Shown piece by piece: positions 53,561 through 62,491 of a stretch of DNA of 64,000 bases. This DNA is from Micrococcales bacterium KH10. GTDB lineage: Bacteria > Actinomycetota > Actinomycetes > Actinomycetales > Cellulomonadaceae. Each line of letters opens with the position of its first letter. Position 1 is the stretch's first letter. The position numbers and the translations under genes were made by a program. The stretch lies in contig FZPE01000002.1 of assembly GCA_900188465.1 (NCBI GenBank), forward strand, positions 315,489 to 379,488. The letters run 5' to 3'. The notes beneath the pieces are model-generated. The model worked only from the letters and a program-made list of their open reading frames with translations. It had not been told where the DNA came from and did not search any database.

Positions 53561-56188
53561 CTATCCACCGGTCGAGGTGCCGGATTCGCCACCCGACTCC
53601 TCGTCCGCATCGTCATCGTCGTCCTCTGGCGGCGTACCGCCACCGCCGGAACCACCCGGGTCATTCGGATCCGGTGTTGAACCGCCAGAGCCACCTGAAC
53701 CATCACCACCCGATGGACCTTGCGGACGAGGACCCTGCGACACAATCAATGTCACTTTCGTTCCGACTTCAACTTCGGTACCGGCGCCCGGTGTCACGGC
53801 TATGACTATGCCATTGGCGACGGTGTCGGAGTATTCGAGAGTCACCGAAGCTGAAAGTCCGCGCTGCCGCAGCGATGAACGCGCTGCCGATTCGGTTGCA
53901 CCGATCAACCCGCGCGGCACTGCAACCATATCGGGCTGTGGTTCCTCGTCTTCTTCCTCTTCTTCGTTGGCCTCTTCGTCTTCTTCCTCGTCGTCAGCGG
54001 GAGGGGGAGCAGTTCCACTAGGCATTTCAGGCAGTTCGACTTCCGGCAAGTCTGCGAGCGCCTCAGTCATGTAACTCGTCCACATGTCGAGCGGAACGGA
54101 ACCACCCGTGATCTCTCGGTATCCGCCAAAGGGTTCGATGGATGATTCCGATCCGTCCTTGCCGACTTGGTACATGCCGACAACCGTGACCAGGTTGGGG
54201 GTATAGCCGGCAAACCATGCCGACTTGTTCTCGCTTGAGGTACCCGTCTTACCGGCAGCTGGTCGCCCCACTGCCTGTGCACCTTTACCGGTGCCCCATT
54301 CGACGACCCCTGCAAGCGCTTGCGTCGTGATCGAGGCGATGTCTTCTTCAAAGACCCGTTCGCCACTGGTGTCAGTGGTGAACACCTGAGTACCGTCGAG
54401 CAATTCGCGCACTGACTCGATGATGTGCGCCTCACGATGGATACCACCGGATGCAATGGTCGCGTACGCATTCGCAAGATCCAACGGGTGCACCGAAGCC
54501 GTGCCCAGCACGTTGCTCGGCAGGTCGTTGAGGCCGACCGTGTCCTGAGGGATACCGGCGCGAACGGCCGCTTCCATAGTCTTGTCCGGGCCGATCCGAA
54601 CATTTAGTTCGGCGTAGGCGGTGTTCACCGACAGCCCGGTGGCGCGCATCAGATTGACGTAGCCGTAGCTGGAACCACCGAAGTTGACCACGGGCCTTTC
54701 AAAGCCCTCGATGGTGCGCGAGTTGTTCCCGTTGAAGTACTCGGTCGTCGGGGAAATTTCCTCCTCCAGCGCTGCCATCAATGTGAACGGTTTGAAGGTC
54801 GAACCGGCCTGGGCCATACCTTGGGTCACATTGTTGTACTGCTGTTTGAGGTAGTTCTTGCCGCCATAGAGGGCGCGGATACCGCCGGTGGCTGGATCAA
54901 TGGTGACGAGTGCGGGCCGCAGTTGCTTCGGGGTGTCCTCTGGCATGTTGCGCACGGTTTGCACCATGTTTCGCTGCATCTTGCGGTCAATGGTGGTGAC
55001 GACCTCAAGGCCGCGAGTGTCGATTTCTTCTTCGGTCAGCCCGACACTGGTGATCAGCTCGGAGCGTGCCATTTCTAGCAGGTATCCGCGAGTTCCCGCA
55101 AAGGTGTCTGAGCGCTCGTACTCGATCACGTCTGGGAATTGCATCCCGGCGCGCTCGCCCGAACTCAGCCAGCCCAACGTCACCATGCCGTCAAGCACAT
55201 AGTTCCAGCGCTGTTCGGCTTTCTCCTCGTTATACCGCGGATCCCAGTTAGTCGGGCTCGGCAGGATTCCGGCGATCATCGCGGCCTGCTCGACGGTCAG
55301 ATCGGCAGCGTCCACGCCGAAGTACTTCAGCGCTGCGCTCTGGATGCCATAGGCGCCGCGGCCCAGGTAGATCGTGTTGATGTAGTTGCCGAGGATCTCG
55401 TCTTTGTCCTGGTGTTGCGCCAGTTTGACGGCGAGGATCGCTTCGCGCAGCTTCCCGGTGTAAGACTTTGTCTCACCGAGGTAGTACCGTTCGGCGTACT
55501 GCTGGGTGATCGTCGATCCACCCTGGCGAGAGCCGCCGGTGACATTGTTGATCAGCGCCCTGGTCATTCCAGGAATCGAGATGCCCTGGTTCTCATAGAA
55601 CGTGCGGTCTTCCGCCGCGACGAAGACCTGCCCGACGTGTTCCGGCAAGGTGGCGATGTCAACGATGACGCGGTCCTGCGATCCGAATTCCCCCATGACG
55701 GTCTTGCCGTCGGAGTAGTAGATCGTGGTCTTTTGCGCGGTGGCGAATTGCTCCGCCTGCGGGATCTCCATCGTTTGATAGGCCCACACCAGACCACCGA
55801 TGCCCAGCAGAACGATGAAGAGTCCGGTGCCGAGCACGAATCGCCAGCTGGGAACCCAACGGCGCCAGCCGGTGTATTGGTTCCGCGGGTAGTTGAAGAA
55901 CCCATGTTCGCGGCGGATGGCGCGGCGACGAGCTCGTCCCTTCAGTTCCGGATCGATCGCGCGGTTGGTCTTTGCGCCTTTTTTCGACGAGGACGAGGGT
56001 GCTGGCGTCGCGAAGTTCTGCGCGCGCGTCGAAGTGCGAGGCTGGGCACCACCGCCGGGGCCACGCCGGGTGGGCGCACTGCTCGGTGGTGGTGTGGACC
56101 CGCCTCGTGTTGAGACACGGCGCGGCGGGTGGCCTTGGGTTCCTGACACAGGGGTCCTTCTTGTTAGAGCCGGTTTTCCATCTTCCAC
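53561..56188 (-). CDS. ponA: Class A penicillin-binding protein (transglycosylase-transpeptidase) with PASTA domain
   Basis: This 875-residue protein has a cytoplasmic basic and Pro/Ser-rich N-terminus (1 to ~110), one membrane helix (~117-137), a GT51 transglycosylase domain (~155-330) with catalytic Glu in AAEDRTFYENQG (E193) and GGSTITQQ, and a transpeptidase domain (~425-700) with STFK (463-466), SVN (~520) and KTGT (647-650). An acidic linker, one PASTA domain (~765-845) and a Gly/Pro/Asp-rich tail follow. It polymerises and crosslinks peptidoglycan at the outer face of the membrane. The usual His of the EDRxFxxHxG motif is Asn here. Neighbours padR-ino1 and rpsF match mycobacterial synteny (ponA1). 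Confidence 0.95.
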   Translation of the reverse strand: MEDGKPALTRRTPVSGTQGHPPRRVSTRGGSTPPPSSAPTRRGPGGGAQPRTSTRAQNFATPAPSSSSKKGAKTNRAIDPELKGRARRRAIRREHGFFNYPRNQYTGWRRWVPSWRFVLGTGLFIVLLGIGGLVWAYQTMEIPQAEQFATAQKTTIYYSDGKTVMGEFGSQDRVIVDIATLPEHVGQVFVAAEDRTFYENQGISIPGMTRALINNVTGGSRQGGSTITQQYAERYYLGETKSYTGKLREAILAVKLAQHQDKDEILGNYINTIYLGRGAYGIQSAALKYFGVDAADLTVEQAAMIAGILPSPTNWDPRYNEEKAEQRWNYVLDGMVTLGWLSSGERAGMQFPDVIEYERSDTFAGTRGYLLEMARSELITSVGLTEEEIDTRGLEVVTTIDRKMQRNMVQTVRNMPEDTPKQLRPALVTIDPATGGIRALYGGKNYLKQQYNNVTQGMAQAGSTFKPFTLMAALEEEISPTTEYFNGNNSRTIEGFERPVVNFGGSSYGYVNLMRATGLSVNTAYAELNVRIGPDKTMEAAVRAGIPQDTVGLNDLPSNVLGTASVHPLDLANAYATIASGGIHREAHIIESVRELLDGTQVFTTDTSGERVFEEDIASITTQALAGVVEWGTGKGAQAVGRPAAGKTGTSSENKSAWFAGYTPNLVTVVGMYQVGKDGSESSIEPFGGYREITGGSVPLDMWTSYMTEALADLPEVELPEMPSGTAPPPADDEEEDEEANEEEEEDEEPQPDMVAVPRGLIGATESAARSSLRQRGLSASVTLEYSDTVANGIVIAVTPGAGTEVEVGTKVTLIVSQGPRPQGPSGGDGSGGSGGSTPDPNDPGGSGGGGTPPEDDDDDADEESGGESGTSTGG

Positions 56189-56330
56189 TGTGGAGCACGT
56201 CAGCGGTTTTGAGGTGCGTCGTTGACGAAGTTTCGCGGAGTGCGCGCGAAACCTTCACGAGTCGCTCGCTCCTTGACGCTAACGCACGGATGAGCGCCAC
56301 GACGAGTCTATGTAGTTCGATAGGTTCTGG

Positions 56331-56353
56331 CGATGTATCGATTCGATACATCG
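56331..56353. promoter_or_regulatory. Probable PadR operator
   Basis: CGATGTATCGA (56331-56341) and TCGATACATCG (56343-56353) are perfect 11-bp inverted repeats around one base, with the ATGT...ACAT ends typical of PadR sites. A related GTGTATCG follows at ~56360. It lies upstream of padR and between padR and ponA, so it may control one or both. Confidence 0.65.
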
Positions 56354-56413
56354 AAATGGTGTATCGTTATCGACGTTCTAGAAAAATCTTCCCCAATTCT
56401 CAAGGAGGCAGCG

Positions 56414-57025
56414 GTGCGTAGTCGTACAACCACGCTCGAGACCGCCATCCTTGGGCTGCTCGCGGACTCACCGCTACATGGCTATGAGTTGCGGAAGCGA
56501 CTGAACCTGCTGCTCGGTTCATTTCGGGCTTTCAGTTACGGCTCGTTGTATCCGTGTCTGAAGACACTGGCTGCACGGGGTCTGATCGAAGGCCAGGAGT
56601 CACATGAGGCACCGCCTCACGCTTTGACGGCCAAGCGTTCACGAGTTGTCTACCAACTCACCGCTGACGGCAAGGACTACCTGAACACCGTGCTTGCCTC
56701 GGCAGGGCCTGCGGCCTGGGAAGACGAGAACTTCGACGTACGGTTTGCGCTGTTCAGCCTGACCGATGTCGAGACTCGCATCAGAATCCTCGAAGGTCGG
56801 CGGGCTCGGCTCACTGAGCGCCTTGAGACCGCACGAGCAACCACCAATCAACAACACAACCGTCTCGATGAGTTCACTTCCGAATTGCATCGTCATGGCC
56901 TTGAGCAGGTCGAACGCGAAGTTCGCTGGCTCGACGGCTTGATCACAACCGAGCGTGACCGACGTCGCGCCCGTTCAACCAACAACGCCGGCAACGCAAA
57001 TCCCGGCACTCACGTCAAGGAGTAA
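56414..57025 (+). CDS. PadR-family transcriptional regulator
   Basis: This 203-residue protein has a PadR winged helix (~5-85, [22 protein letters not shown], quoted in parts, and [18 protein letters not shown]) and a C-terminal helical dimerisation region (~110-190). I choose the GTG at 56414 with AAGGAGG five bases before it; the longer frame to 56333 starts inside the operator. It precedes ino1 by two bases, the order known in mycobacteria (Rv0047c-ino1), so autoregulation together with control of inositol synthesis is likely. Confidence 0.9.
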   Translation: MRSRTTTLETAILGLLADSPLHGYELRKRLNLLLGSFRAFSYGSLYPCLKTLAARGLIEGQESHEAPPHALTAKRSRVVYQLTADGKDYLNTVLASAGPAAWEDENFDVRFALFSLTDVETRIRILEGRRARLTERLETARATTNQQHNRLDEFTSELHRHGLEQVEREVRWLDGLITTERDRRRARSTNNAGNANPGTHVKE

Positions 57026-57027
57026 GG

Positions 57028-58119
57028 ATGAGTTCCATCCGCGTCGCCATCGTAGGCGTCGGAAACTGTGCGTCTTCCCTGATCCAGGGAGTCCAGTACT
57101 ACAAGGACGCCGACCCGAACACCACCGTTCCTGGCCTCATGCACGTTCAGTTTGGTCCATACCACGTGCGCGATGTCGAGTTCGTTGCAGCATTCGACGT
57201 TGACGCCAAGAAGGTCGGTTTCGACCTGTCAGAGGCCATCGCGGCATCTGAGAACAACACCATCAAGTTCGCTGACGTACCACCACTGAACGTGCCTGTG
57301 CAGCGCGGTGTCACCCTTGACGGTCTCGGCCAGTACTACTCAGCCACCATTGACGAGTCCGATGCTGAGCCGGTTGACGTCGTGCAGGCCCTCAAGGACG
57401 CCAAGGTGGACGTGCTCGTCTCCTACCTGCCGGTTGGTTCCGAGCAGGCTGACAAGTTCTACGCGCAGGCAGCCATCGACGCTGGCGTTGGTTTCGTCAA
57501 CGCACTGCCCGTCTTCATCGCATCCGACCCAGAGTGGGCGCAGAAGTTCACCGACGCTGGCGTTCCGATCGTCGGCGACGACATCAAGAGTCAGGTGGGC
57601 GCCACCATTACGCACCGCGTGCTCGCCAAGCTCTTCGAAGACCGCGGTGTGATCTTGGACCGCACCTACCAGCTCAACGTTGGCGGAAACATGGACTTCA
57701 AGAACATGTTGCAGCGTGACCGTCTGGAGTCGAAGAAGGTCTCCAAGACTCAGGCTGTGACCTCGAACCTGAACGGCCCGCTGGCCGGCAAGAAGGAAGA
57801 CCGCAACGTTCACATCGGTCCTTCGGACTATGTTGCCTGGCTGGACGACCGCAAGTGGGCCTACGTCCGTCTCGAGGGTCGCGCCTTCGGCGAGGTGCCG
57901 TTGAACCTCGAATACAAGCTCGAAGTGTGGGACTCGCCTAACTCGGCCGGTATCATCATTGACGCTATCCGCGCCGCGAAGATCGCCAAGGACCGCGGTA
58001 TCGGTGGCCCGATCATCTCCGCATCGAGCTACCTGATGAAGTCCCCGCCGGTCCAGATCGAGGACACCGAAGGTCGCGCCCGCGTGGAGGCTTTCATCCG
58101 CGGTGACCGCAACGACTGA
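57028..58119 (+). CDS. ino1: Inositol-3-phosphate synthase
   Basis: This 363-residue protein has a Rossmann motif at the N-terminus ([16 protein letters not shown]), [15 protein letters not shown] (~187), [12 protein letters not shown] (~222), [10 protein letters not shown] and a C-terminal LMKSPPVQ. It converts glucose 6-phosphate to 1-myo-inositol 3-phosphate with NAD+, the first step to inositol, phosphatidylinositol and mycothiol in actinobacteria. The ~360-residue length is normal for bacterial members. It is cotranscribed with padR (two-base gap) with AAGGAG before the ATG. A very strong hairpin at 58278 ends the unit. Confidence 0.96.
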   Translation: MSSIRVAIVGVGNCASSLIQGVQYYKDADPNTTVPGLMHVQFGPYHVRDVEFVAAFDVDAKKVGFDLSEAIAASENNTIKFADVPPLNVPVQRGVTLDGLGQYYSATIDESDAEPVDVVQALKDAKVDVLVSYLPVGSEQADKFYAQAAIDAGVGFVNALPVFIASDPEWAQKFTDAGVPIVGDDIKSQVGATITHRVLAKLFEDRGVILDRTYQLNVGGNMDFKNMLQRDRLESKKVSKTQAVTSNLNGPLAGKKEDRNVHIGPSDYVAWLDDRKWAYVRLEGRAFGEVPLNLEYKLEVWDSPNSAGIIIDAIRAAKIAKDRGIGGPIISASSYLMKSPPVQIEDTEGRARVEAFIRGDRND

Positions 58120-58124
58120 TTTCA

Positions 58125-58250
58125 CGCCCGCTGGTTGAGTTCACATCCCGCTGGTTGAGCTCGTCGAAACCACGCCCGCTGGTCGAGCCCGTTGAGACCA
58201 CTCGTTCGCCAAGGCTAGGGCTTCGTTCATCGAGCCTGTCGAGATGACCA
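58125..58250. repeat. Tandem GGTTGAG..GTCGAAACC intergenic repeats
   Basis: Four or five degenerate copies follow ino1 (CGCTGGTTGAGTTCAC, CGCTGGTTGAGCTCGTCGAA, CGCTGGTCGAGCCCGTTGAG, ATCGAGCCTGTCGAGATG). They are of the same family as the copy at 23011. Confidence 0.7.
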
Positions 58251-58277
58251 GCAGTATCTAGACCATGGCAATCGCCC

Positions 58278-58317
58278 CAGGTGGGGGTCCGGCACATTAG
58301 TGCCGGACCCCCACCTG
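58278..58317 (+). terminator. Strong hairpin, probable terminator of padR-ino1
   Basis: CAGGTGGGGGTCCGGCAC and GTGCCGGACCCCCACCTG form a perfect 18-bp stem with an ATTA loop, about 160 bases past ino1. There is no T run. Confidence 0.75.
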
Positions 58318-58436
58318 TCGTTCCGCACCGCCTCTTGCCGCCACCCTCCCTCAGTTGTGGCCCAACTCTGCAAAAGTGGCCGCGTAACTTCCGGGCCGCA
58401 ACTGCCAGAACTGTCCACAACCGCAGGGGCCCCACT

Positions 58437-58511
58437 ATTGCCGCAGGACAACTTTCCAGTTGCCGGAAAACAAACCGTCGACACGAAAGAAGACCTGCGG
58501 CATTGGCCGTC
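58437..58511. repeat. Structured dispersed repeat, copy 2
   Basis: This is the partner of 38899-38974. Here the ends TGCCGCAGG and CCTGCGGCA are perfect 9-bp inverted repeats, and an inner CAACT-TTCC-AGTTG hairpin is present. Confidence 0.7.
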
Positions 58512-58568
58512 GACACCGGTGGGCAAAGCCCCGCGAGGATACACATCCGGCTCCCTGTTGCTCTGACT

Positions 58569-59029
58569 GTGAGTATCGTCTTCCTTGCCTCATGTTTCGC
58601 TAGTGTCTGGTACGGCCTTTCCAAAGGGGTGTCAATTACGTCGGTTCTTACAGCGACAGCGATCATCAGTGCCTTCTGTCTATGCCGCTTCACTGGGCCT
58701 CGACCTCGACCAGTTCAAACCTCTCACGCCCCGGGCGGGCGGCAGAGTGTCCCAATGGTCGTCCCCGCCACGACACCGGACGGTCAGCCTCAAGTCGCCC
58801 GCATCGCGCAACAACCACGTACTAACATCTGCGCGATCCTCACGCTCGTGTTCGGTCTCGGCGGACCGCCCGGAGTTATCTTCGGGCACATCGCACTGAC
58901 GCAGATCAAGCGCACCGGAGAAACGGGACCGGCATGGCGATCACTGGCCTCGTTCTCGGATACGTCGGCGCATGTGTAACCGTCGTCCTCTGGATCATCT
59001 ACACCACCATGTACAGCGTCCTCATGTGA
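58569..59029 (+). pseudogene. Frameshifted DUF4190-like membrane protein
   Basis: From a GTG at 58569 the frame encodes two hydrophobic segments (~2-35), a Pro-rich linker and NICAILTLVFGLGGPPGVIFGHIALTQIKRTGE in pieces, typical of DUF4190. The family's next block (GMAITGLVLGYVGACVTVVLW in pieces) is present only in another frame from ~58933, ending at 59029. One base appears to be missing near 58930 (GGGACCGGCATGG). As it stands the protein ends at 58979 with unrelated residues. Function of the family is unknown. A sequencing error is possible. Confidence 0.6.
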
Positions 59030-59206
59030 CCGTGGTCGCTCGTGGCCGTTAGGCTTCCGGAAGCACCCGGATGTGTTGCTCGTCGGCAGCCGCAGAACCG
59101 AGAAGTGACGGTGATCCAACGTGACGATGCAGTCGCCACCATCCCGAAACTCGCGAGATCCCATGCGCCAGAGGCGAACTCGTCCGACGCACTGCGCCTC
59201 ACTGCC

Positions 59207-60456
59207 TCACACCGTCAAAGTCGCAATGGGCACGACGTTCACCCCATCGGGGCGTCTGTGAGCGAAGCCCGATCCCGTGATGACATTCAAGGATGACGGC
59301 GAACCCGCCTTTTCGGTATCGACGGTGCGCGCGAATCGCAAAAGTGACTCCGCACCCGCCGCAATACCTCCTTGACCCAAGGTCACCTCAAAGGCAGCCC
59401 AGGTGCCATCGTCCTTGTGGACGATCACGTCCACCTCTTGTCCCGCAGAATCTCGATAGTGACTCACTCGCCCACCGTGTACCTGCGCATATATCCGCAA
59501 GTCGCGGACCACCAACGATTCAAACAAGAATCCGAGGAAGCGCAGATCACGTATCAACCCGTCGATGCTCGCACCCAACGCGGCAACGGCAAGTGACGGG
59601 TCGACAAAGTGACGTTTCGCCGATTTACGCAATGTTGCCGCAGACCTCAGGTGCGTGGACCAGGCCGGTTGATCTTCCACGAGCATGAGGCGCGTTAGAG
59701 CCGACAGGTAGTCGTACACCGTATCTCGTGCGACAGATCCGGATGCGCCGCCCATATCTGCGGCAAGGGCTTTGATCGGCGCTTCAGTGGCAGTATTGCG
59801 GCTTAAGGATTGAAGGAGCGCGCGGACACGCAGGGGGTCGCGTCTTGTGGATGAGACCCGACTCAAATCTACCTGTGCGAGCAGTTCGACATAATCACGA
59901 TTCGCCTGAATGGCGTCATCAACGGCACCGTCTTGAATGCCCGGCCAACCGCCCACTGCGATCCAAGTGGCGATCTCTTCGAGAGTCGGCGAGGACAACA
60001 CTGAGCTGGGACTGCCGCCATCGAGCAGACTCTCTAGGCTGACCTCACCTGAGATCGCCCCGATTCCCACAGCGACATCGTGCGCATCCGCAATCGTGAG
60101 ATGCGCCCCGCACCTGAATGCTGTGTCACGTCCTCTACGGAGTTTGCCGAACCCGTCAGGATGAACTGACCTTTGAGCCTTCGCTCGTCGATGACGTGGC
60201 GGACGTAATTCCACAAAGTCGGTTGCGCTTGCCATTCGTCCAATAGGCGTGGGGTCTCACCGTCGAGCAATCGTGCCGGGTCAACTTCCATCGTCGGCGC
60301 GACTGCTGGGTCCGCATCGACTCGCAGTTCGCTCGCACTGACCTGCCGCGCGCTCTCAGTTTTTCCGCAAGCCTTGGGGCCCTCAATCAGCACGGCACCG
60401 GACCGTCTCAGACGTGACTGAAGTTCCGCATCAATGATTCGTGAGCGGCACCCCAT
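59207..60456 (-). pseudogene. Frameshifted AAA_14/DUF4143 ATPase
   Basis: From the ATG at 60456 (AGGAGG upstream) the frame gives the N-terminal ATPase domain with Walker A GPKACGKTE, RLLDEWQ, FILTGSAN and HSGAGRISRLRMRTMSLWESG, then stops at 60034. The expected continuation GEVSLESLLDGG and the C-terminal DUF4143 domain (FLFESLVVRDLRIYAQ, QEVDVIVHKDDG, FEVTLGQGG) are in the next frame, open to 59207. One base is missing near 60055. Such ATPases are common in bacterial and archaeal genomes; their role is unclear. The upstream ~240 bases hold two AGTCGACACTTT repeats. A programmed frameshift is unlikely, as no slippery heptamer is evident. Confidence 0.75.
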
Positions 60457-60506
60457 GATCCCTCCTAGGCTGTGACCAAGCAGCAAAACGGCGCTTCGCC
60501 CTACTC

Positions 60507-60542
60507 AGTCGACACTTTGTCAGTGTTCTAGTCGACACTTTA
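60507..60542. repeat. AGTCGACACTTT direct repeat upstream of the ATPase gene
   Basis: Two copies of AGTCGACACTTT start at 60507 and about 60530, in the promoter region of the broken ATPase gene. They could be regulator sites. Otherwise the 60457-60700 spacer shows only a weak, reverse relative of the 58437 repeat (~60575-60625). Confidence 0.4.
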
Positions 60543-60700
60543 TGAGATATCTGATCGACAGATTAGAAGTCGCCCAACAATACCAACCGTCAACTGGGAG
60601 GTTTTCCTGCAGTAACAGGCAGGTACGGTAGAACGAGGGCGAGAGCCCAGGAACAACAACAACGTGAGGCCTGGCAGGACCGCCGACCAGCAACAAGCGT

Positions 60701-61987
60701 TCAGTATTGCGGGTAGGCGTAGAACGCAGCCGTCGAACGCGGCACCCAGGTTTCGACGACGCCGCGGTGACCGCGGGGCACCTTCCCATTGCCGGTGGTG
60801 TTGCCATGCAGTAACCGGATGCTCGTCTTCGTAACAGCCGTCACAAATCCCACATGGCCTGCTTCGCGTCCCCGCTGAGTGCGCACGAACGCAAGCGCCC
60901 CGATCTTCGGCTTGGACGAGGTCTTCATGGCCCTTTTAGCCGTCGAACGCATATTCGGGAACGGGATCAGTTTCTTCTTGGGCGGCAGCAGATCTGCGTT
61001 GCCGGAGGCATGGAAGCCCCAGGTCTGAAAGTATCCACACCAAGCGGCGGAGGATCCCATCCACCTTTGGATTGGCGTGCTCGTGTTGTTCGCATACGTG
61101 ACGCGGTAGCCGAGCCAACTGCGCATTGCGGCGTCGACTTCCCCCACCTTGCCCTTGAACTTGGAGGTCACAGCCGAGGTCGTCCTAGTCGACGAATAAG
61201 CCGTGCGCGCAGTAAAGGACTGCACGCATCCAGCTTGCAGCAGACCGCACTGCGCGTCAGCCTTGGGTAAGCCCCAGGAACTCGTCGGCCCGCCAGCCTT
61301 ACGATAACTCTGGCCGAGGGTCCCGAGCACAACCCAACTACGAACCTTGTCGCCCTTGGTTACTTCAATAATCGAACCTTCTTTGAAGGCCTGCCACCGC
61401 ACAGCCTTGACTCCGCGGTGCGGGCCCTTGATCTTGCGCACCTTGGTTTTCGAGAGTGTCCGCACCTTCGTGGTGGCTGTACCCAATTTGGAGACGAGCT
61501 CGCCCTGGCGTTCTTCCAAGGTCTTGTTGACGCTGAATGTCGGCACATTCACGAGTTTGCTCTTGAACGTGGCCTTGCCGCGTACAACGACGCGATACTG
61601 CGCAGGCCCCGCGACACGAACATGCAGTTTCACATCGCCGCCCTTGACCTGGTGCTTGTCACCGACCTTGCGCCACTTGCCTTTGGGCTGATATGTCGTC
61701 GTGGCTTGATCCGTGGGGGCGATTGCCGCGGTGGTCCGGGTCAGAGTACGTTTCTGCACCGTGACGGTCGCGATGTTGGGCAACCCACTGACTGACAACC
61801 AGATTCGCTCACCGACTTGGGCATGATCGACATTGGATCGTACAACAACGTCGTGAGCCTTGACCGACGGTATCCCTGGCGCAGCGGTGGCGGGGGTTGC
61901 AAGCGTCATCGTCGCCAAGCACACTGCGGTCACGGCCAGTGCGCCACCGCGCCGCATCCGTCGTGTCATGGCCATCGTGCGCATCAT
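60701..61987 (-). CDS. Secreted cell-wall protein with LGFP-like and CHAP-like domains
   Basis: This 428-residue protein has a signal peptide (1 to ~36, cleavage near ATAAP). The middle (~37-225) is basic and beta-rich. An LGFP-like repeat lies at ~230-275 (SWGLPKADAQCGLLQAGCVQSF in pieces). The C-terminal ~300-428 resembles a CHAP amidase/peptidase: Cys in SSAAWCGYFQTWGF, and His in REAGHVGFVTAV, followed by LLHGNTTGN. CHAP enzymes cut peptidoglycan crosslinks or amide bonds. Activity is likely but not certain, as the fold is judged from few motifs. The ATG at 61987 follows a strong GGAGGGGG; the frame extends to 62008. Confidence 0.75.
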   Translation of the reverse strand: MMRTMAMTRRMRRGGALAVTAVCLATMTLATPATAAPGIPSVKAHDVVVRSNVDHAQVGERIWLSVSGLPNIATVTVQKRTLTRTTAAIAPTDQATTTYQPKGKWRKVGDKHQVKGGDVKLHVRVAGPAQYRVVVRGKATFKSKLVNVPTFSVNKTLEERQGELVSKLGTATTKVRTLSKTKVRKIKGPHRGVKAVRWQAFKEGSIIEVTKGDKVRSWVVLGTLGQSYRKAGGPTSSWGLPKADAQCGLLQAGCVQSFTARTAYSSTRTTSAVTSKFKGKVGEVDAAMRSWLGYRVTYANNTSTPIQRWMGSSAAWCGYFQTWGFHASGNADLLPPKKKLIPFPNMRSTAKRAMKTSSKPKIGALAFVRTQRGREAGHVGFVTAVTKTSIRLLHGNTTGNGKVPRGHRGVVETWVPRSTAAFYAYPQY

Positions 61988-62008
61988 GTCAACCCCCTCC
62001 GCATCCAT

Positions 62009-62491
62009 CTATCGTTAGATTCTGGCACAGAACTCATGCATCGACCTCCGTGAATAACTAGTCCTCACCAGATGCGTGATCGCCTGTCAAATCCCCGAGT
62101 CTCCAGCTTCCTCGACTGTGGGATGACGAGTCAGAGCGACTGTCTGTTCAGAGTGTTGATTGAGCACAATAGGCCCCTTGCCACTGTTACGTAGCATGAC
62201 GCTCAATGAGGCCGATCAGCTCGTGAATACGATCATCGCCGGAAACCTCTTATCGAATGTCCAGATCCAGAGCGTACGGGTCTTGGATCTCGAATAAGGT
62301 CCGTTAGGGCACGGTCTCTATCGTGGCCGGATGACGAGCTCGGTCACTACAGTCGATGGTGGCCTCTTATGCGAAGTAGTAGCTAGATATATCGCACGAC
62401 TACTTTGCGTAACGGGATACTGATCAGTCGACGTCAGGCGCGAACTCAAAAAAACGTCGAAATGCCCGTTTCTTGCCCGTAGTCTTGACCC
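62009..62491. other. Intergenic stretch, no gene seen
   Basis: These 480 bases separate the divergent CHAP-like and MFS genes and must carry both promoters. I see no RNA gene, repeat or convincing ORF. Confidence 0.4.

Noticed and set aside
58790-59164. Minus-strand ORF of 124 codons opposite the DUF4190-like gene
   Set aside because: No start signal and no recognisable motif; the plus strand carries the DUF4190 blocks.
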